From Hippasteria phrygiana (taxonomy: Eukaryota; Echinodermata; Asteroidea; Valvatida; Goniasteridae): a stretch of DNA of 64,000 bases. A model generated the notes under the pieces. That model did not search any database and had not been told where the DNA came from. It saw only the letters and a list, made by a program, of their open reading frames with translations. The stretch is from NCBI GenBank assembly GCA_037893225.1, contig JAZGUH010000765.1, forward strand, positions 186,001-250,000, written 5' to 3'. The position numbers and the translations under genes were made by a program. Below, one piece after another: positions 46,424-56,682 of the stretch (its first letter is position 1; the number at the start of each line of letters is the position of its first letter).

Positions 46424-47857
46424 ATGTTTCGACAGGGAGCCAACCAGAGGGCCACGCTCAAGCGCCCAAATACAGTAAGATTTAATGCGCGTCACATACA
46501 AGGAGTGTCATCCGATGATGTATACAAAGCCGTCAACGAAGAATTGGGGTCCGTTGAATCAGTCAAATGCATCGCACCATTGGACAACGGCTGGTTCAAC
46601 GTGTCGTTTAACAATGAACAGGACTGTCAGCAATTGGCCTTGCAAGGCATTTTCCTGAAGAAGGTGCTCATCCAGTGTGAAAGGGCCAATGTACAAAATT
46701 CGGCTGTGGTTTATGTCAAGGCGCCTTATGAAATGGCTGACGCCGTCGTCGCGAATGCGATAATGCAATATGGAACTGTCGCCAACCTGAGAAGACAAGT
46801 CCATGAGTTCGACAAGAACATCGAAACTGGTGTTCGGAGTATGCTAGTTAAGAATATTAAGAAACCAATTCCCAGCTTCGTACGCGTTGGCGGTTTCAAC
46901 CTGCCCGTCCGTTACAGGGGTCAAGAGAAGACATGCAAGATATGCAATAAACCCGGTCACTTTGCGAGAGATTGCGATCTTCGGGGTCGGTGTTTCGTCT
47001 GTGGTAGTAGCAACCACCGAGCAGCGTGGCACGAATATGCCGATGCAGAAGAGGAAACGGACACCCCCACTCCAGATGACCGTAACATGGCTGAACACGA
47101 TGATGACAACGAAGACTCCGATGAGAATTCTGAAGCCCGAGAGGATTCTTCCGATAATGAGTCGCGGAAAGATGGCGTTGGATCCACGACGAGCAAGCCC
47201 CAGACCAACTCGATTCCATCAACCCAACCGGAGGAGACACCTGGCAACGAGACAAATCCGCAGCAATCAGCGGGGCGTCAGGAAGGAGAAGAACCGGCAG
47301 GAAAGAACACAGGTAACCCCGGCACTACAAAAGACGTCGGCGATGACACCACGCCAGCTCCCTCTAAGACGGCAGCCCGTGATAATGCGGGAGAACAACT
47401 GAATGGCAAGAAAGGGAACGGTAAAGCTAAAGCTAAGCCAATTGGTATCTGGGACTTGGCTACGAGAAAGGTCGACTCCCTTAAACGAAAAACAAGGGAT
47501 GGCGACGTTAACGACGACCTGACCGAATCCCGGAAATTAGCTCGTGATAACGCGGACAATGATGAACCTAAAGATGGAGAAATGGAGTTTGAAAACGACT
47601 CCGAAAGCGAACTTGACACTGCCCTAAAGAGTGGCGCCGAAGCCGAGGATGTCGCACAAGGCGACCAACCCACTGTTGACCGTGATGGAAACGAACTGGA
47701 TGATGAGGGGTTCGTCGTCTACACTAGACATGGGGTCCAGCGGCTTCGAAAGAAACGCACTTCCTGGGCAAGAAAGTCAACTGGCACCGAAAACTCTCAG
47801 TCCTCCTCTGAAAGCCAACCCAGTCAGAGGGGCAGGGGAAGAGGAAGAGTGACTTAA
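46424..47857 (+). CDS. LINE 1 ORF1: RNA-binding protein with zinc knuckles
   Basis: 477 residues, intact. Residues 1-150 look like paired RRM-like folds of the kind seen in ZCCHC3-like and LINE ORF1 proteins (GWFNVSFNNEQDCQQLAL; VYVKAPYEMADAVVANAIM). Then come the zinc knuckle CKICNKPGHFARDC (CX2CX4HX4C, about 170-183) and a second motif CFVCGSSNHRAAWH (CX2CX4HX4H, about 190-203). From about 210 on it is acidic and low in complexity, with a basic RGRGRGR end. In LINEs this protein coats the element RNA and helps form the ribonucleoprotein. ORF2 starts 66 bases after its stop. Confidence 0.9.
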   Translation: MFRQGANQRATLKRPNTVRFNARHIQGVSSDDVYKAVNEELGSVESVKCIAPLDNGWFNVSFNNEQDCQQLALQGIFLKKVLIQCERANVQNSAVVYVKAPYEMADAVVANAIMQYGTVANLRRQVHEFDKNIETGVRSMLVKNIKKPIPSFVRVGGFNLPVRYRGQEKTCKICNKPGHFARDCDLRGRCFVCGSSNHRAAWHEYADAEEETDTPTPDDRNMAEHDDDNEDSDENSEAREDSSDNESRKDGVGSTTSKPQTNSIPSTQPEETPGNETNPQQSAGRQEGEEPAGKNTGNPGTTKDVGDDTTPAPSKTAARDNAGEQLNGKKGNGKAKAKPIGIWDLATRKVDSLKRKTRDGDVNDDLTESRKLARDNADNDEPKDGEMEFENDSESELDTALKSGAEAEDVAQGDQPTVDRDGNELDDEGFVVYTRHGVQRLRKKRTSWARKSTGTENSQSSSESQPSQRGRGRGRVT

Positions 47858-47923
47858 TGTGGCCAAAGTCATCCAAAGAAGTCCAATGACGTCGAGCTTG
47901 TATTACACTGGTAAATATTATCA

Positions 47924-49078
47924 ATGTTAAGTTTCCTCCTCACTATGAGTTTCCTGAGTGCACTGTCAGTAGCCACCATTAATGTCAATGGACTACGTGC
48001 CGATTCCAAACGTGAAACTCTCTTTAATTACTTTGAAAGAAGGAAATTTCATGTAGTTTTAATGCAGGAGACTCATAGTGAGAATAAAGACGAGTGTTTT
48101 TGGCGCAAACAGTGGTCGGGGGAGGTCATTTTTAGCCATGGTAGTAGGTCTTCGAAGGGGGTCGCCATTTTACTTTCTGGCAAATCTGGTCTTTCCTTTA
48201 CCAATGTGGAAAGGGATAAAGAAGGGAGGTGGGTTAAAGGGGACATCATTTGGGGTGATGACACTTTAACTTTTATGTCCGTGTATGCGCCAAATGACGT
48301 TCGTCTTAGGGTTGAATTTTTTAACAATGTGGATGGTATCTTAGACCCTGCCAACCTTTACCTCGTAGGAGGAGATTTTAATTGTCAACTTGACGTTAAG
48401 AATGTTCAAGATCGCAGTCCCCAGTTTCTGAAAAATGTTTTGCAAAGAAATGATCTTTTTGACACGTGGCATGTTGTAAATCCTTGCAGCCCAGGGTTTA
48501 CGAGGTACGACAAAGGTTCTAGAAGCTCTAGCCGCATCGATTATATTTTCATGTCTTCCGATTTTCAGAACCTGATAGCTGAAGTTTCCAATAATCCCAC
48601 GGGACTTTCTGATCATAACCTTCTTAACGTTAAGTTAGAAAATTCCAAAGGTTCGTATGGGTCAGGCAGGTGGATTTGTAATAATGACCTTATTAAGGAT
48701 GAAGATTGTTATTGCAGAATAAGTTTTTTTTGGATTTACTGGAAAACAAAAAAGAGTGATTTCGATTGTCTTATTAAGTGGTGGGAAATGGGTAAATTCA
48801 GGTTAAGGGAAATCATTCAAGAATATGGTCGAGAGAAGTCGTTTCTTGCTAAGAATCATCATATGAATTTGCAAAAACGTTATAATTACCTCATCGCTAA
48901 TCCCTCTTTGAGCAGTCATGACGAAATCCAGCATATCGAGATGCAATTGAAACATTTGGAAGCCAAAGAGTGGGAGAAAGCCAGAATCAGAGTCCGTAAT
49001 ACCCACAAAACGGACGATGAAAAACCTTCCAAATTCTTTCTTGGTCTAGAAAAGCAGCAGGTTCTAAATAACAAGTAG
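47924..49078 (+). pseudogene. LINE 1 ORF2, first part: APE-type endonuclease
   Basis: 384 residues. An apurinic-type endonuclease occupies about 14-240, with ATINVNGL, LMQET (Glu49), GGDFN (Asp151-Asn153), SRIDYIF (Asp206) and LSDHN (Asp230-His231), so all catalytic motifs are present. After a coiled, Lys-rich linker the frame stops at 49076-49078. The protein continues in another frame (49123-51720) with homologous sequence running up to the break, so a one-base shift close to 49073 separates the two halves. The endonuclease nicks target DNA to prime reverse transcription; on its own it cannot mobilise the element. Confidence 0.9.
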
Positions 49079-51720
49079 ATAAGCTCGAAGTCGATGGGAA
49101 GTTTTATGATCAACCACACACTATGCTTGACCATGCGAATGATTTCTATAAAACCTTGTACAGTGATGAGGGTATTTCCATTGATGCAATGAATGCTATT
49201 TTGTCTGTTGTAGATAAAAATCCTTTCCCAGAAGTCAATTTGGATGGATTAGATAATGATCTTTCTCTTAGTGAACTTAGAACGGCACTATTTCAAATGA
49301 ATAAAAATAAATCCCCCGGGACAGATGGGCTCACTGTCGAATTTTTTCAGACCTTTTGGGATTTATTAAATGTGGATTTTTTGGAAGTCTTAAGAGAATG
49401 CCATAAGAAACAGAAGTTGTCTAATTCAATGAACAAGGCTCTGATTAGGCTCATTTACAAAAATACAGGAAACAGATATGATCTAAAAAACTGGAGACCT
49501 ATCAGTCTGCTTACAGTGGATTATAAAATTATGTCCAAAGCCATCACTAATAGATTGAAACGTATTATGCCTTTTATCATTGGAGAGGAACAGTCTTGTG
49601 GAGTAGTGGGGAGAAAAATCCATGATAATTTGATGATTTTACGAGACACTGTTGATTATGTTAATTCAGTTAATCTTGATGCGGCTATCGTCAGTATAGA
49701 TCAGGAGAAAGCATTCGACCGAATCAATTGGGATTATATGTTTTGCATTATGGGTAAAATGGGAATTACTCCTGGCCTGATTAAGTGGGTGAAAATCATG
49801 TATAGCAATCCTTCTAGTTGTATCATATTGAATAATTTCATTGGTTCGCCCATACATATCGGTCGAGGGATCAGACAGGGGTGCCCCCTGTCCCCTTTGC
49901 TTTTTTCGATCTGTGCTGAAGGCCTAGCATGTTTAATTAGAAGTAATGGTAACCTTCAGGGCATTACTACCCCGGACGGAACAGATTCTATTAAACTTAT
50001 TCAACATGCTGATGACACTTCTTTGTTCGCTAGTAACAATAATGACTTCGCCATTATCCAGGATATTCTGAACTTGTATTGTGCTGGTAGTGGATCTAAA
50101 TTGAATGTTTCTAAATCCAAGGGTCTCTGGCTTGGGCGATGGAAAGACAGACAAGACAAACCATGTGGCTTTAACTGGACAAACAAAAGTCTGAAGATTT
50201 TGGGTATTGTTGTTGGGAATGCTGTTTCTCCAGATGATAATTGGGGCCCTCGCACAAACAAAATTGAGTGCACTCTAAAGAAATGGTCCAAGAGAAATTT
50301 GACTCTTATGGGGAAGGCTGTCATCGTTAATACTCTAATTGGGGCTGGCCTGAATTATTTGGGAAGTGTGTTACCTTGCCCCGATAACTGGGTACAGAAA
50401 ATAACCAGGCTCATTTGGGATTTTTATTGGGACAGCAAACCGGGAAAAATTAAGAGAGATACTATCACCGCCCCTAGAGATTTTGGTGGAACAGGTTTGA
50501 TGAACGTTCAATCTAGACTCTGGTGTTTAAAATGTAATTGGTTGGCTAGTTATGCATCTAAAGAAGGGAAATGGAAGAACCTATTCAATTATTGGATTTG
50601 TAAGGCAAGTGGAGATGACAAACTTGGATGGTATGTTTTAAATGAAACCAAACGTTCATTGAAGACAAGTCCCTTCTATATGGATCTTATCATTGCATTT
50701 CATAATATTGGGGGAAAGATAAAACCTATGTTTTCTAGTATTTGGGAAACCAACTGTGTTCCTTTGTGGAATAATGACATTGTTACGGGCGATCCTAAAA
50801 TTGCAATCAATAGCAAAATCTTGAAACGAGCTGGTTTTTCACAAGTTAAAGATGTTGTAAAAAATGGCACTATTATTTCCTTTCAGGAAATTGCCGGTAT
50901 TTGCAAAATCCGTAACATCAACGCTGGGCGAATTGCCTCGGGTCTCCAAGGAAAAATGAATCCGGCCATTGTATCTGAAAACAGACATGGTCCAATGAAT
51001 CACGTTAGTAACTGGTTGGTGGTACCGAGCTGTAAAGAAAACAATGACTTTATTCCACTATCTCAGACTAGGGTTAAGGATAATTACAAAATGGTTATTT
51101 TTCATCGGCAAATCACTCCGCGCTGCCAGAATAAATGGCAAGATATTTTAATGTACAGACGAATTTTTGACTGGCCCTTAATTTGGAAATGCATTTGGAA
51201 CAACTTCCTCCTAGATTCGAATGATAAAGATTTCTGGTACCGGTTAAAACATATGATCTTACCTACCAAGTATTTTCTGCATAAAATTTGTCTGACACCT
51301 GATAGTTTTTGTCTATTTTGCAAAACGGAATCTGAAACTATTTCTCATCTGTTCATATATTGTGCTAGTACGTGGAATGCATGGGTTTTCATTGAGGGTC
51401 TCTTACGTAAATACACTGGGAACAAACACTTTTATCTAAATGATAGTAATAGGGTTTTGGGTCATCACATGAATTATGTGGAGAATCTTCTCATTGTTAA
51501 AATGCTTAGACAAATTTGGATTGTTCGTTGCAAACTGGCCTTTGATAATTATTCTAGTTCGTCTGATATAGACATCATCCATTGTTTCAGAATTAAATTG
51601 AAATATTTTCTCTACCTGGAAAAGAATAGACTTAGTAGCCAAGCTTTCAAATGGTATTACACTAAAAATCGTGCTCTGTGCTCCATCGATGAAAAGAATA
51701 ACCTAAAATTCCATTTTTAA
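49075..51720 (+). pseudogene. LINE 1 ORF2, second part: reverse transcriptase and C-terminal domain
   Basis: Open from about 49075; the first ATG is at 49123 (865 residues from there). Reverse transcriptase motifs counted from that ATG: KNKSPGTDGLT (61-71), WRPISLLTVDYKI (124-136), motif A SIDQEKAFD (Asp193), motif B GIRQGCPLSPLLF (249-261) and motif C HADD (295-298), where Tyr/Phe is replaced by His before the Asp pair. A C-terminal Cys/His motif FCLFCKTESETISHLFIYC lies near 725-745. Apart from the break upstream near 49073 no further stop is seen, so the damage is recent. The HADD variant keeps both catalytic Asp residues. Confidence 0.9.
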
Positions 51721-52088
51721 TGATGTTCTGAGTATTGGTTACAGCGTCGCTTATCACATATATTTGTCTCTCTCATATGAATTACTACTCTTTGTATATA
51801 TATGTATATTTGTAATTCATTTATATACATATATATTTATATTTATATTTGTATATATGTGTATACTTTGTACTTTATTATAATTATGTAAATATTAGGT
51901 TAGACCCCTCTTTAATGTTGTTTTTATTTAGTTGATTGTTAATAATTCTCCTTTGGATGTATTGTGCATTTAGTCTTGTTCTCCTTTTGTAAATGATATG
52001 ATATGATGTGATGTTATTGTTGTGATGTAATTTGAAAGATGTGAAATAAACGGAGTTTAACTCCATTTCGAAAAAAAAAAAAAAAAAA

Positions 52089-52110
52089 TAAATAAATAAA
52101 TAAATAAATA
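52089..52110 (+). repeat. TAAA microsatellite between the two LINEs
   Basis: About five TAAA units separate the poly-A of LINE 1 (ends 52088) from the poly-T of LINE 2 (from 52112). This is the middle of three TAAA tracts that border the two elements. Confidence 0.9.
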
Positions 52111-52246
52111 CTTTTTTTTTACTTTTCCAAGGATAACTTTATTTGAAATTTCCTTGAGGAACAATACATAATGTATATACAAAATTAAAAGAATTATAAA
52201 GAAATACATTCGTAACTTTAAAGTAATCAGTTAAACATTGTACAAC

Positions 52247-52304
52247 GTCACCGAGGCTGGCCTATTGGCTGTATACTACTGCCAAACCGGCCAACCACGG
52301 TGAC
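52247..52304 (-). other. 3' UTR hairpin 1 of LINE 2
   Basis: GTCACCGAGGCTGGCC pairs with GGCCAACCACGGTGAC across about 26 bases with two or three mismatches. Together with the next hairpin it is a candidate 3' structure recognised by the element's own reverse transcriptase. Confidence 0.6.
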
Positions 52305-52410
52305 GAAGTAGTAAATCAAACATGTAAACCAGAAGAAAAACACTAACAGTACATTGTATTGAACAGAAATAAATTTAACATGTGAAACAGATCAAAAACA
52401 TTAAGTAGAA

Positions 52411-52496
52411 ATGCTGTCCCGCCAAGTTGCTACCGTCGGAAGCTGGATACCTCAAGTCCTTCCGACTAAGGGTAGCAACAAGGCAAAAGACAGCAT
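52411..52496 (-). other. 3' UTR hairpin 2 of LINE 2
   Basis: Three stacked stems in order: ATGCTGTC/GACAGCAT (outer), GTTGCTACC/GGTAGCAAC and TCGGAAG/CTTCCGA (inner), about 86 bases in all. The length and nesting exceed what chance gives in neighbouring sequence. Confidence 0.7.
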
Positions 52497-52758
52497 TTAG
52501 CAAAAAGACCATAATTAATCAAAAATGAAGGGGGAAGGGGAGGATAGAGGGTAGTGGGGGGTAAGGGGAAGAAGGAATGGGACCCACTGGCGTCTGGATG
52601 TGGGCACATCGTGCCCACTGCCAGCAGGCCCCGGTTGGGAAAAGGTCAGGCCACCGGGGTGGGCGGTGAAATGACACCACGTCCCGCCCGTGACGGGCGG
52701 CGACTACCCACGCCTCGGTGACCTGGGGAGGGAGGGAAAAAATTAAATCATTAAATAA

Positions 52759-55700
52759 TTAAATCAACCATGTTATTTTATCATTACGTAAGACGAAGAT
52801 AGTATCGTTGTGGGACCATTTGAGAAGGAATTTGTTGAGGGAATAGGTAAAAATATAGTAGTTGTACTCCAGAATAATCTTAGTTTTTAGTCGGTGGGTC
52901 CACACAACGAGGGGGGAGGAGAAATTTATGGTTCGATAAAGCCAATATATGACATTTTTAAGACTTATTATCAGGAAATTCGCCAGGCACACGGCCTCCC
53001 TACTCCGACCCCGGGCGTGAGGAATCAGGGCCCAATAGAGGTCAAAGTTCAGCTTGATATTCGGGAGAAGTTGAGAAAGGAGCTTATGGAGAAGGTTGAG
53101 GGCGGGCTGAATGGACGGACATGTGATGAAGAGGTGGTGGATGGTTCCTCTCTCGCCGCACCAGCCGCAGGATGACGGGATAGCAGGATTCAGGTGATGA
53201 AGGACGGTGAGTGACGGCAGGATGTTATGGAAGAGTTTGAACTGGACATCTCCCTCCTTCTTGGAAGTTGGTAGCTGGTAAATAACTTTCCACGGGATGT
53301 TGTGCGAAGGAGGGAGGAAACCAAGTTCATGCCAGTGAGTAGAAGATGAAGATGAAGAGAGGTCGTTGACATGGGCGTTGAACTTTCCATAGATAGATTT
53401 CGAAGATGCAGTGAGGGCGTCAGTGTCACCGTTCAGGAAGACTTGGCCCGGAAATTCGGGTCGAGAAGCGATGGTGGAGATGTGAGGAGAGTTCCGAAGA
53501 AGGCCGGTCTTATTGAAGAGTGACGGAAATAATGAAGAGATGGCGTGGTGCAGGCGAGAGAGTTCATTATGCAGAAGACGAAGAGAAGGATGGCGAAGAC
53601 TCAAGGTTGGAAGACGAAGATCCTCGGCATTCAGCCAGGTGCCGGTGTTGAGATTGATGAGGTCCCTGACGAGCCCGATTCCACCCGCAAGGAGTCGAGC
53701 AGAGAGGACCGAGTGCCCGGGTAAGGTACGAACGAAGGGAGGGTAGATTAGGGGCAGATTAATAACATGGTTGATTGATTTGGCGGGTGTTTCAACTCGA
53801 GCTCCGAGTGTCGTCCAAGCACGCAGGACCTCACAGTAAAAAACAGGTAGACTGGTTAGAAATTTGGGATCGATATCAGTAAGAAAAAGTTGATAGTCCA
53901 AGTTAAGGTGTTTGTACTGCCGGAGATTGTAGTCCATAAAAACAAAAGAGGGATGGGAATTGAACTGAAGATAGCGTTGGATACGATTAAATCTTAATGT
54001 GAGGCTGCGTGCTTGAAGACAGGCTAAACCAAGTCCACCTTTATCGGGAGTTTGAAACAGAACTGATCTTTTAAGGAAATGTTTCCTGTTGGACCAGACA
54101 AAATCGACAAGCATGTCTTGGAGTTCACCCAGGACGTTATCGGGGCAGGGGAGAATAGCAAGACAATGGAAGAGTTTGGAAGCGGCGAGTTGATTGACGA
54201 CTAGAATTTTGCCTTTAAATGAAAGGGCATTTGAAAGGCGGGTCCAATAGGACAGTGTTTTTTGCAGTCTATTTTTACATTGGATCCAGTTTTCTTGATT
54301 GTAGGTGTTATTGTTACCTAGGTGAACTCCAAGAAAGGAGAGGCCTTGATTGTTCCAATGAAAGGAAAGTGGCTTGTCGATTCTGTCGGTCCAACAGCCG
54401 ACCCATAAACCTTGGGATTTATGATAATTGAGACAAGCAGCAGAGGACTTACTAAATAGACTATAAGCATTATCAATAATGTCAAATCCCTCATCGGAGG
54501 TGACAAAAATAGAAACATCGTCTGCATAAGCCGAAACCGAGCAATGTCTGTTTGTATTAGGAAGGAGAAGACTTTTGTGCAATAGATCATTGCGTAATCT
54601 GTTCAAAAACGGCTCAATGGCTATTGTGTACAGCAGCCCCGAGAGCGGGCAGCCCTGGCGAATTCCTTTCTGAAAGGGAAAAGATGCGGTTAAGGAACCG
54701 CAGACTTTGATATGGCTCTCGGCGCCGCTGTACAAAAGATCAAGGTGGGAGATGAATTTGCCCCCAAATCCCATGGCCCTCATGGTATTCAAGAGGTAAC
54801 CGTGGTCAACATTATCAAAGGCCTTTTTTTGGTCTAAGTTGACCACGGCTAGCGGGAGGTCATTGTAATTACAATAGTACATGGAGTCCCTTATAAGGTT
54901 TAAATTATCATATATGGTTCGTCCGGGGACGCAATAAGATTGATCTTCATGGATCACTTGACCGATGCATTGTTTTAATCTGTTACCAAGCAGCTTAGCA
55001 AACATTTTATAGTCTGTGTTCAGCAATGAAATGGGACGCCAGTTGGCCAGGTCGGTGAGATCGCCCTTTTTGGGGATTAAGGTAATGACGGCCTTGTAAA
55101 AAGAATTGGGAAGAGTACCCGATTCAGTGGAAAAAAGAAGAACTTCAAAAAGATCATTTTTGAGGACTGGCCAGAAGGAGGAAAAAAATTCAGAAGTGAG
55201 ACCGTCGAAGCCGGGTGTTTTATTTTTGCTAAGCTGCTTGATAACAGCATCGAGTTCCTCGGGACGCAGAGGAGCATCAAGGTCCTCTGCGTCCGCGGGG
55301 TCGAGATTAGGCAGGTCCTGCAAGAGCTGCTCAAGGGCACCCTTGTCAGTCGGCACTGAGCTGTAAAGGTCTTTATAGAAGTTACGACATTGAGTTTTAA
55401 TATCTTCCGGATTTTCTGAAAGAGATCCGGAAGGAAGGCGAAGACAAGAGACGGATTTAGATTTAGAGTGCGACTGCTCAAGATTGAAAAAGTAAGATGA
55501 GCTGGTGTCGACTTCATTAATGTGCTGGAAACGAGACCTGACGAGGGCGCCCTGAGCTCTATTTTTCAGGAAGACATTTAATTCCTGTCTTTGCTCTTGC
55601 AGGACCTTTTGTATTTCCGGGGTGACGGCTGACGCAGACTGAAGAGCATCTATATTGGAATTAATTTCTTGGAAAATTTTCCGTTTTTCTTTGGCTATTC

Positions 55701-56625
55701 GGGATGAGTAATTTTGAGTAAGTTGTTTAATTTGAGCTTTGCCCAAATCCCACCAAGTACAAATACTATTGAACGTGTGCTTCTGAAGTTGCCAATTTGA
55801 CCAAAAAAGATGAAGGATTTCACGATAGTTTTTGTCGTCTAGAAGGGAATTGTTAAAGTGCCAATAGGCGCTTCCTTTATTGCAATTAGAAGGGCTTTTA
55901 AAGGAAACTGACACGGCAGAGTGATCGGAAATAGAGCATGGGTGAATTTTACGGGAGCGAATAGACGAGACGAGGCTGAGGGGAAGGTAAATACGATCAA
56001 GTCTTGCTTTTGAGGTGCGGTTAGGATTGCTTTTGTTAAATCGAAACCAGGTGTATTTGTTTTCGTGGGGATTCAGTCTGCGCCAGACGTCACACAAGGA
56101 ATTCCTATTCATAGAATTCCGGAGGGCCAGTGCGACCTGGGGGCGATGCTCGGCCGGCTTATTCAGACGATCTATAGAGGGATTATCGGTACAGTTAAAG
56201 TCACCTCCGATGATAATGGCACCGTCACTGCATTTAGAACAATGAGTGTCAATATCATGAATGTATTTAAGAGCAAAGGCATTTGATTGTGGAATAAGAA
56301 CATTATAGATGTGAAAAATATCATTGTTAAGTTTTATTTTAACATAAAGAACATAGTTGCTACAGAGAACACTGGAGGCTACTACGTCAATATTACTTTT
56401 GATTAGGGTCGTGACTCCGGAGCCAGGGGCACTACCAGGGGCACATATGGGAGTGTAATTTGGCCATTGTTTCCGGCAGGGGTGGTTAGGTTTGATATTA
56501 TATGTTTCTTGTAAAAGAATGATGTCACTATGGGGGGTAATAAAATCAAAATAGTCCTTAAGAGAGGCATTGCGAGTAATATTACAGCATCCTCCAGTGT
56601 TCAAAGTTGTTAGTGACAGTGCCAT
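52759..56625 (-). CDS. LINE 2 ORF2: endonuclease-reverse transcriptase
   Basis: Intact. The open frame has 1302 residues from 56667; the likelier start is Met15 at 56625 (MALSLTTLN), directly before the endonuclease. In the long numbering: endonuclease 15-255 with LNTGG, LLQET (Glu54), GGDFN (154-158), RLDRIY (Asp224) and SDHS (247-250). The reverse transcriptase has KNKTPGFDGLT (481-491), WRPISLLNTDYKM (543-555), motif A NLDQKKAFD (Asp612), motif B GIRQGCPLSGLLY (668-680) and YADD (714-717). Near the C-terminus CGWCGERGTIHHLFITC is the Cys/His motif of L1/Tx1 elements. The protein nicks chromosomal DNA and copies the element RNA onto the nick. ORF1 ends 57 bases before the preferred start, suggesting reinitiation or an internal start. 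Confidence 0.93.
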   Translation of the reverse strand: MALSLTTLNTGGCCNITRNASLKDYFDFITPHSDIILLQETYNIKPNHPCRKQWPNYTPICAPGSAPGSGVTTLIKSNIDVVASSVLCSNYVLYVKIKLNNDIFHIYNVLIPQSNAFALKYIHDIDTHCSKCSDGAIIIGGDFNCTDNPSIDRLNKPAEHRPQVALALRNSMNRNSLCDVWRRLNPHENKYTWFRFNKSNPNRTSKARLDRIYLPLSLVSSIRSRKIHPCSISDHSAVSVSFKSPSNCNKGSAYWHFNNSLLDDKNYREILHLFWSNWQLQKHTFNSICTWWDLGKAQIKQLTQNYSSRIAKEKRKIFQEINSNIDALQSASAVTPEIQKVLQEQRQELNVFLKNRAQGALVRSRFQHINEVDTSSSYFFNLEQSHSKSKSVSCLRLPSGSLSENPEDIKTQCRNFYKDLYSSVPTDKGALEQLLQDLPNLDPADAEDLDAPLRPEELDAVIKQLSKNKTPGFDGLTSEFFSSFWPVLKNDLFEVLLFSTESGTLPNSFYKAVITLIPKKGDLTDLANWRPISLLNTDYKMFAKLLGNRLKQCIGQVIHEDQSYCVPGRTIYDNLNLIRDSMYYCNYNDLPLAVVNLDQKKAFDNVDHGYLLNTMRAMGFGGKFISHLDLLYSGAESHIKVCGSLTASFPFQKGIRQGCPLSGLLYTIAIEPFLNRLRNDLLHKSLLLPNTNRHCSVSAYADDVSIFVTSDEGFDIIDNAYSLFSKSSAACLNYHKSQGLWVGCWTDRIDKPLSFHWNNQGLSFLGVHLGNNNTYNQENWIQCKNRLQKTLSYWTRLSNALSFKGKILVVNQLAASKLFHCLAILPCPDNVLGELQDMLVDFVWSNRKHFLKRSVLFQTPDKGGLGLACLQARSLTLRFNRIQRYLQFNSHPSFVFMDYNLRQYKHLNLDYQLFLTDIDPKFLTSLPVFYCEVLRAWTTLGARVETPAKSINHVINLPLIYPPFVRTLPGHSVLSARLLAGGIGLVRDLINLNTGTWLNAEDLRLPTLSLRHPSLRLLHNELSRLHHAISSLFPSLFNKTGLLRNSPHISTIASRPEFPGQVFLNGDTDALTASSKSIYGKFNAHVNDLSSSSSSTHWHELGFLPPSHNIPWKVIYQLPTSKKEGDVQFKLFHNILPSLTVLHHLNPAIPSSCGWCGERGTIHHLFITCPSIQPALNLLHKLLSQLLPNIKLNFDLYWALIPHARGRSREAVCLANFLIISLKNVIYWLYRTINFSSPLVVWTHRLKTKIILEYNYYIFTYSLNKFLLKWSHNDTIFVLRNDKITWLI

Positions 56626-56682
56626 TATGAAAAGGGGAAAAAGAAAGCAAGAAATATTTACATGCATGGCTTAGAAAGTAAA

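Larger units (their letters stand above)
46192..52088 (+). mobile_element. Tx1-clade LINE 1, nearly full length
   Basis: A 5.9-kb non-LTR retrotransposon with a GC-rich 5' UTR (46192-46423), ORF1, ORF2 and a 3' UTR ending AATAAACGGAGTTTAACTCC, ATTTCG and an 18-base poly-A (52071-52088). The GGAGTTTAACTCC hairpin sits just before the poly-A. ORF2 has an APE-type endonuclease, a reverse transcriptase and a C-terminal Cys/His motif. The LLTVDYKI segment and ORF1 with zinc knuckles place it in the Tx1 branch of the L1 group. Both borders are TAAA repeat, so the target duplication cannot be read. Confidence 0.9.

Noticed and set aside
49060..49123. Programmed frameshift in LINE 1 ORF2
   Set aside because: No slippery heptamer or following stem was seen at the junction, so a simple one-base mutation is more likely.
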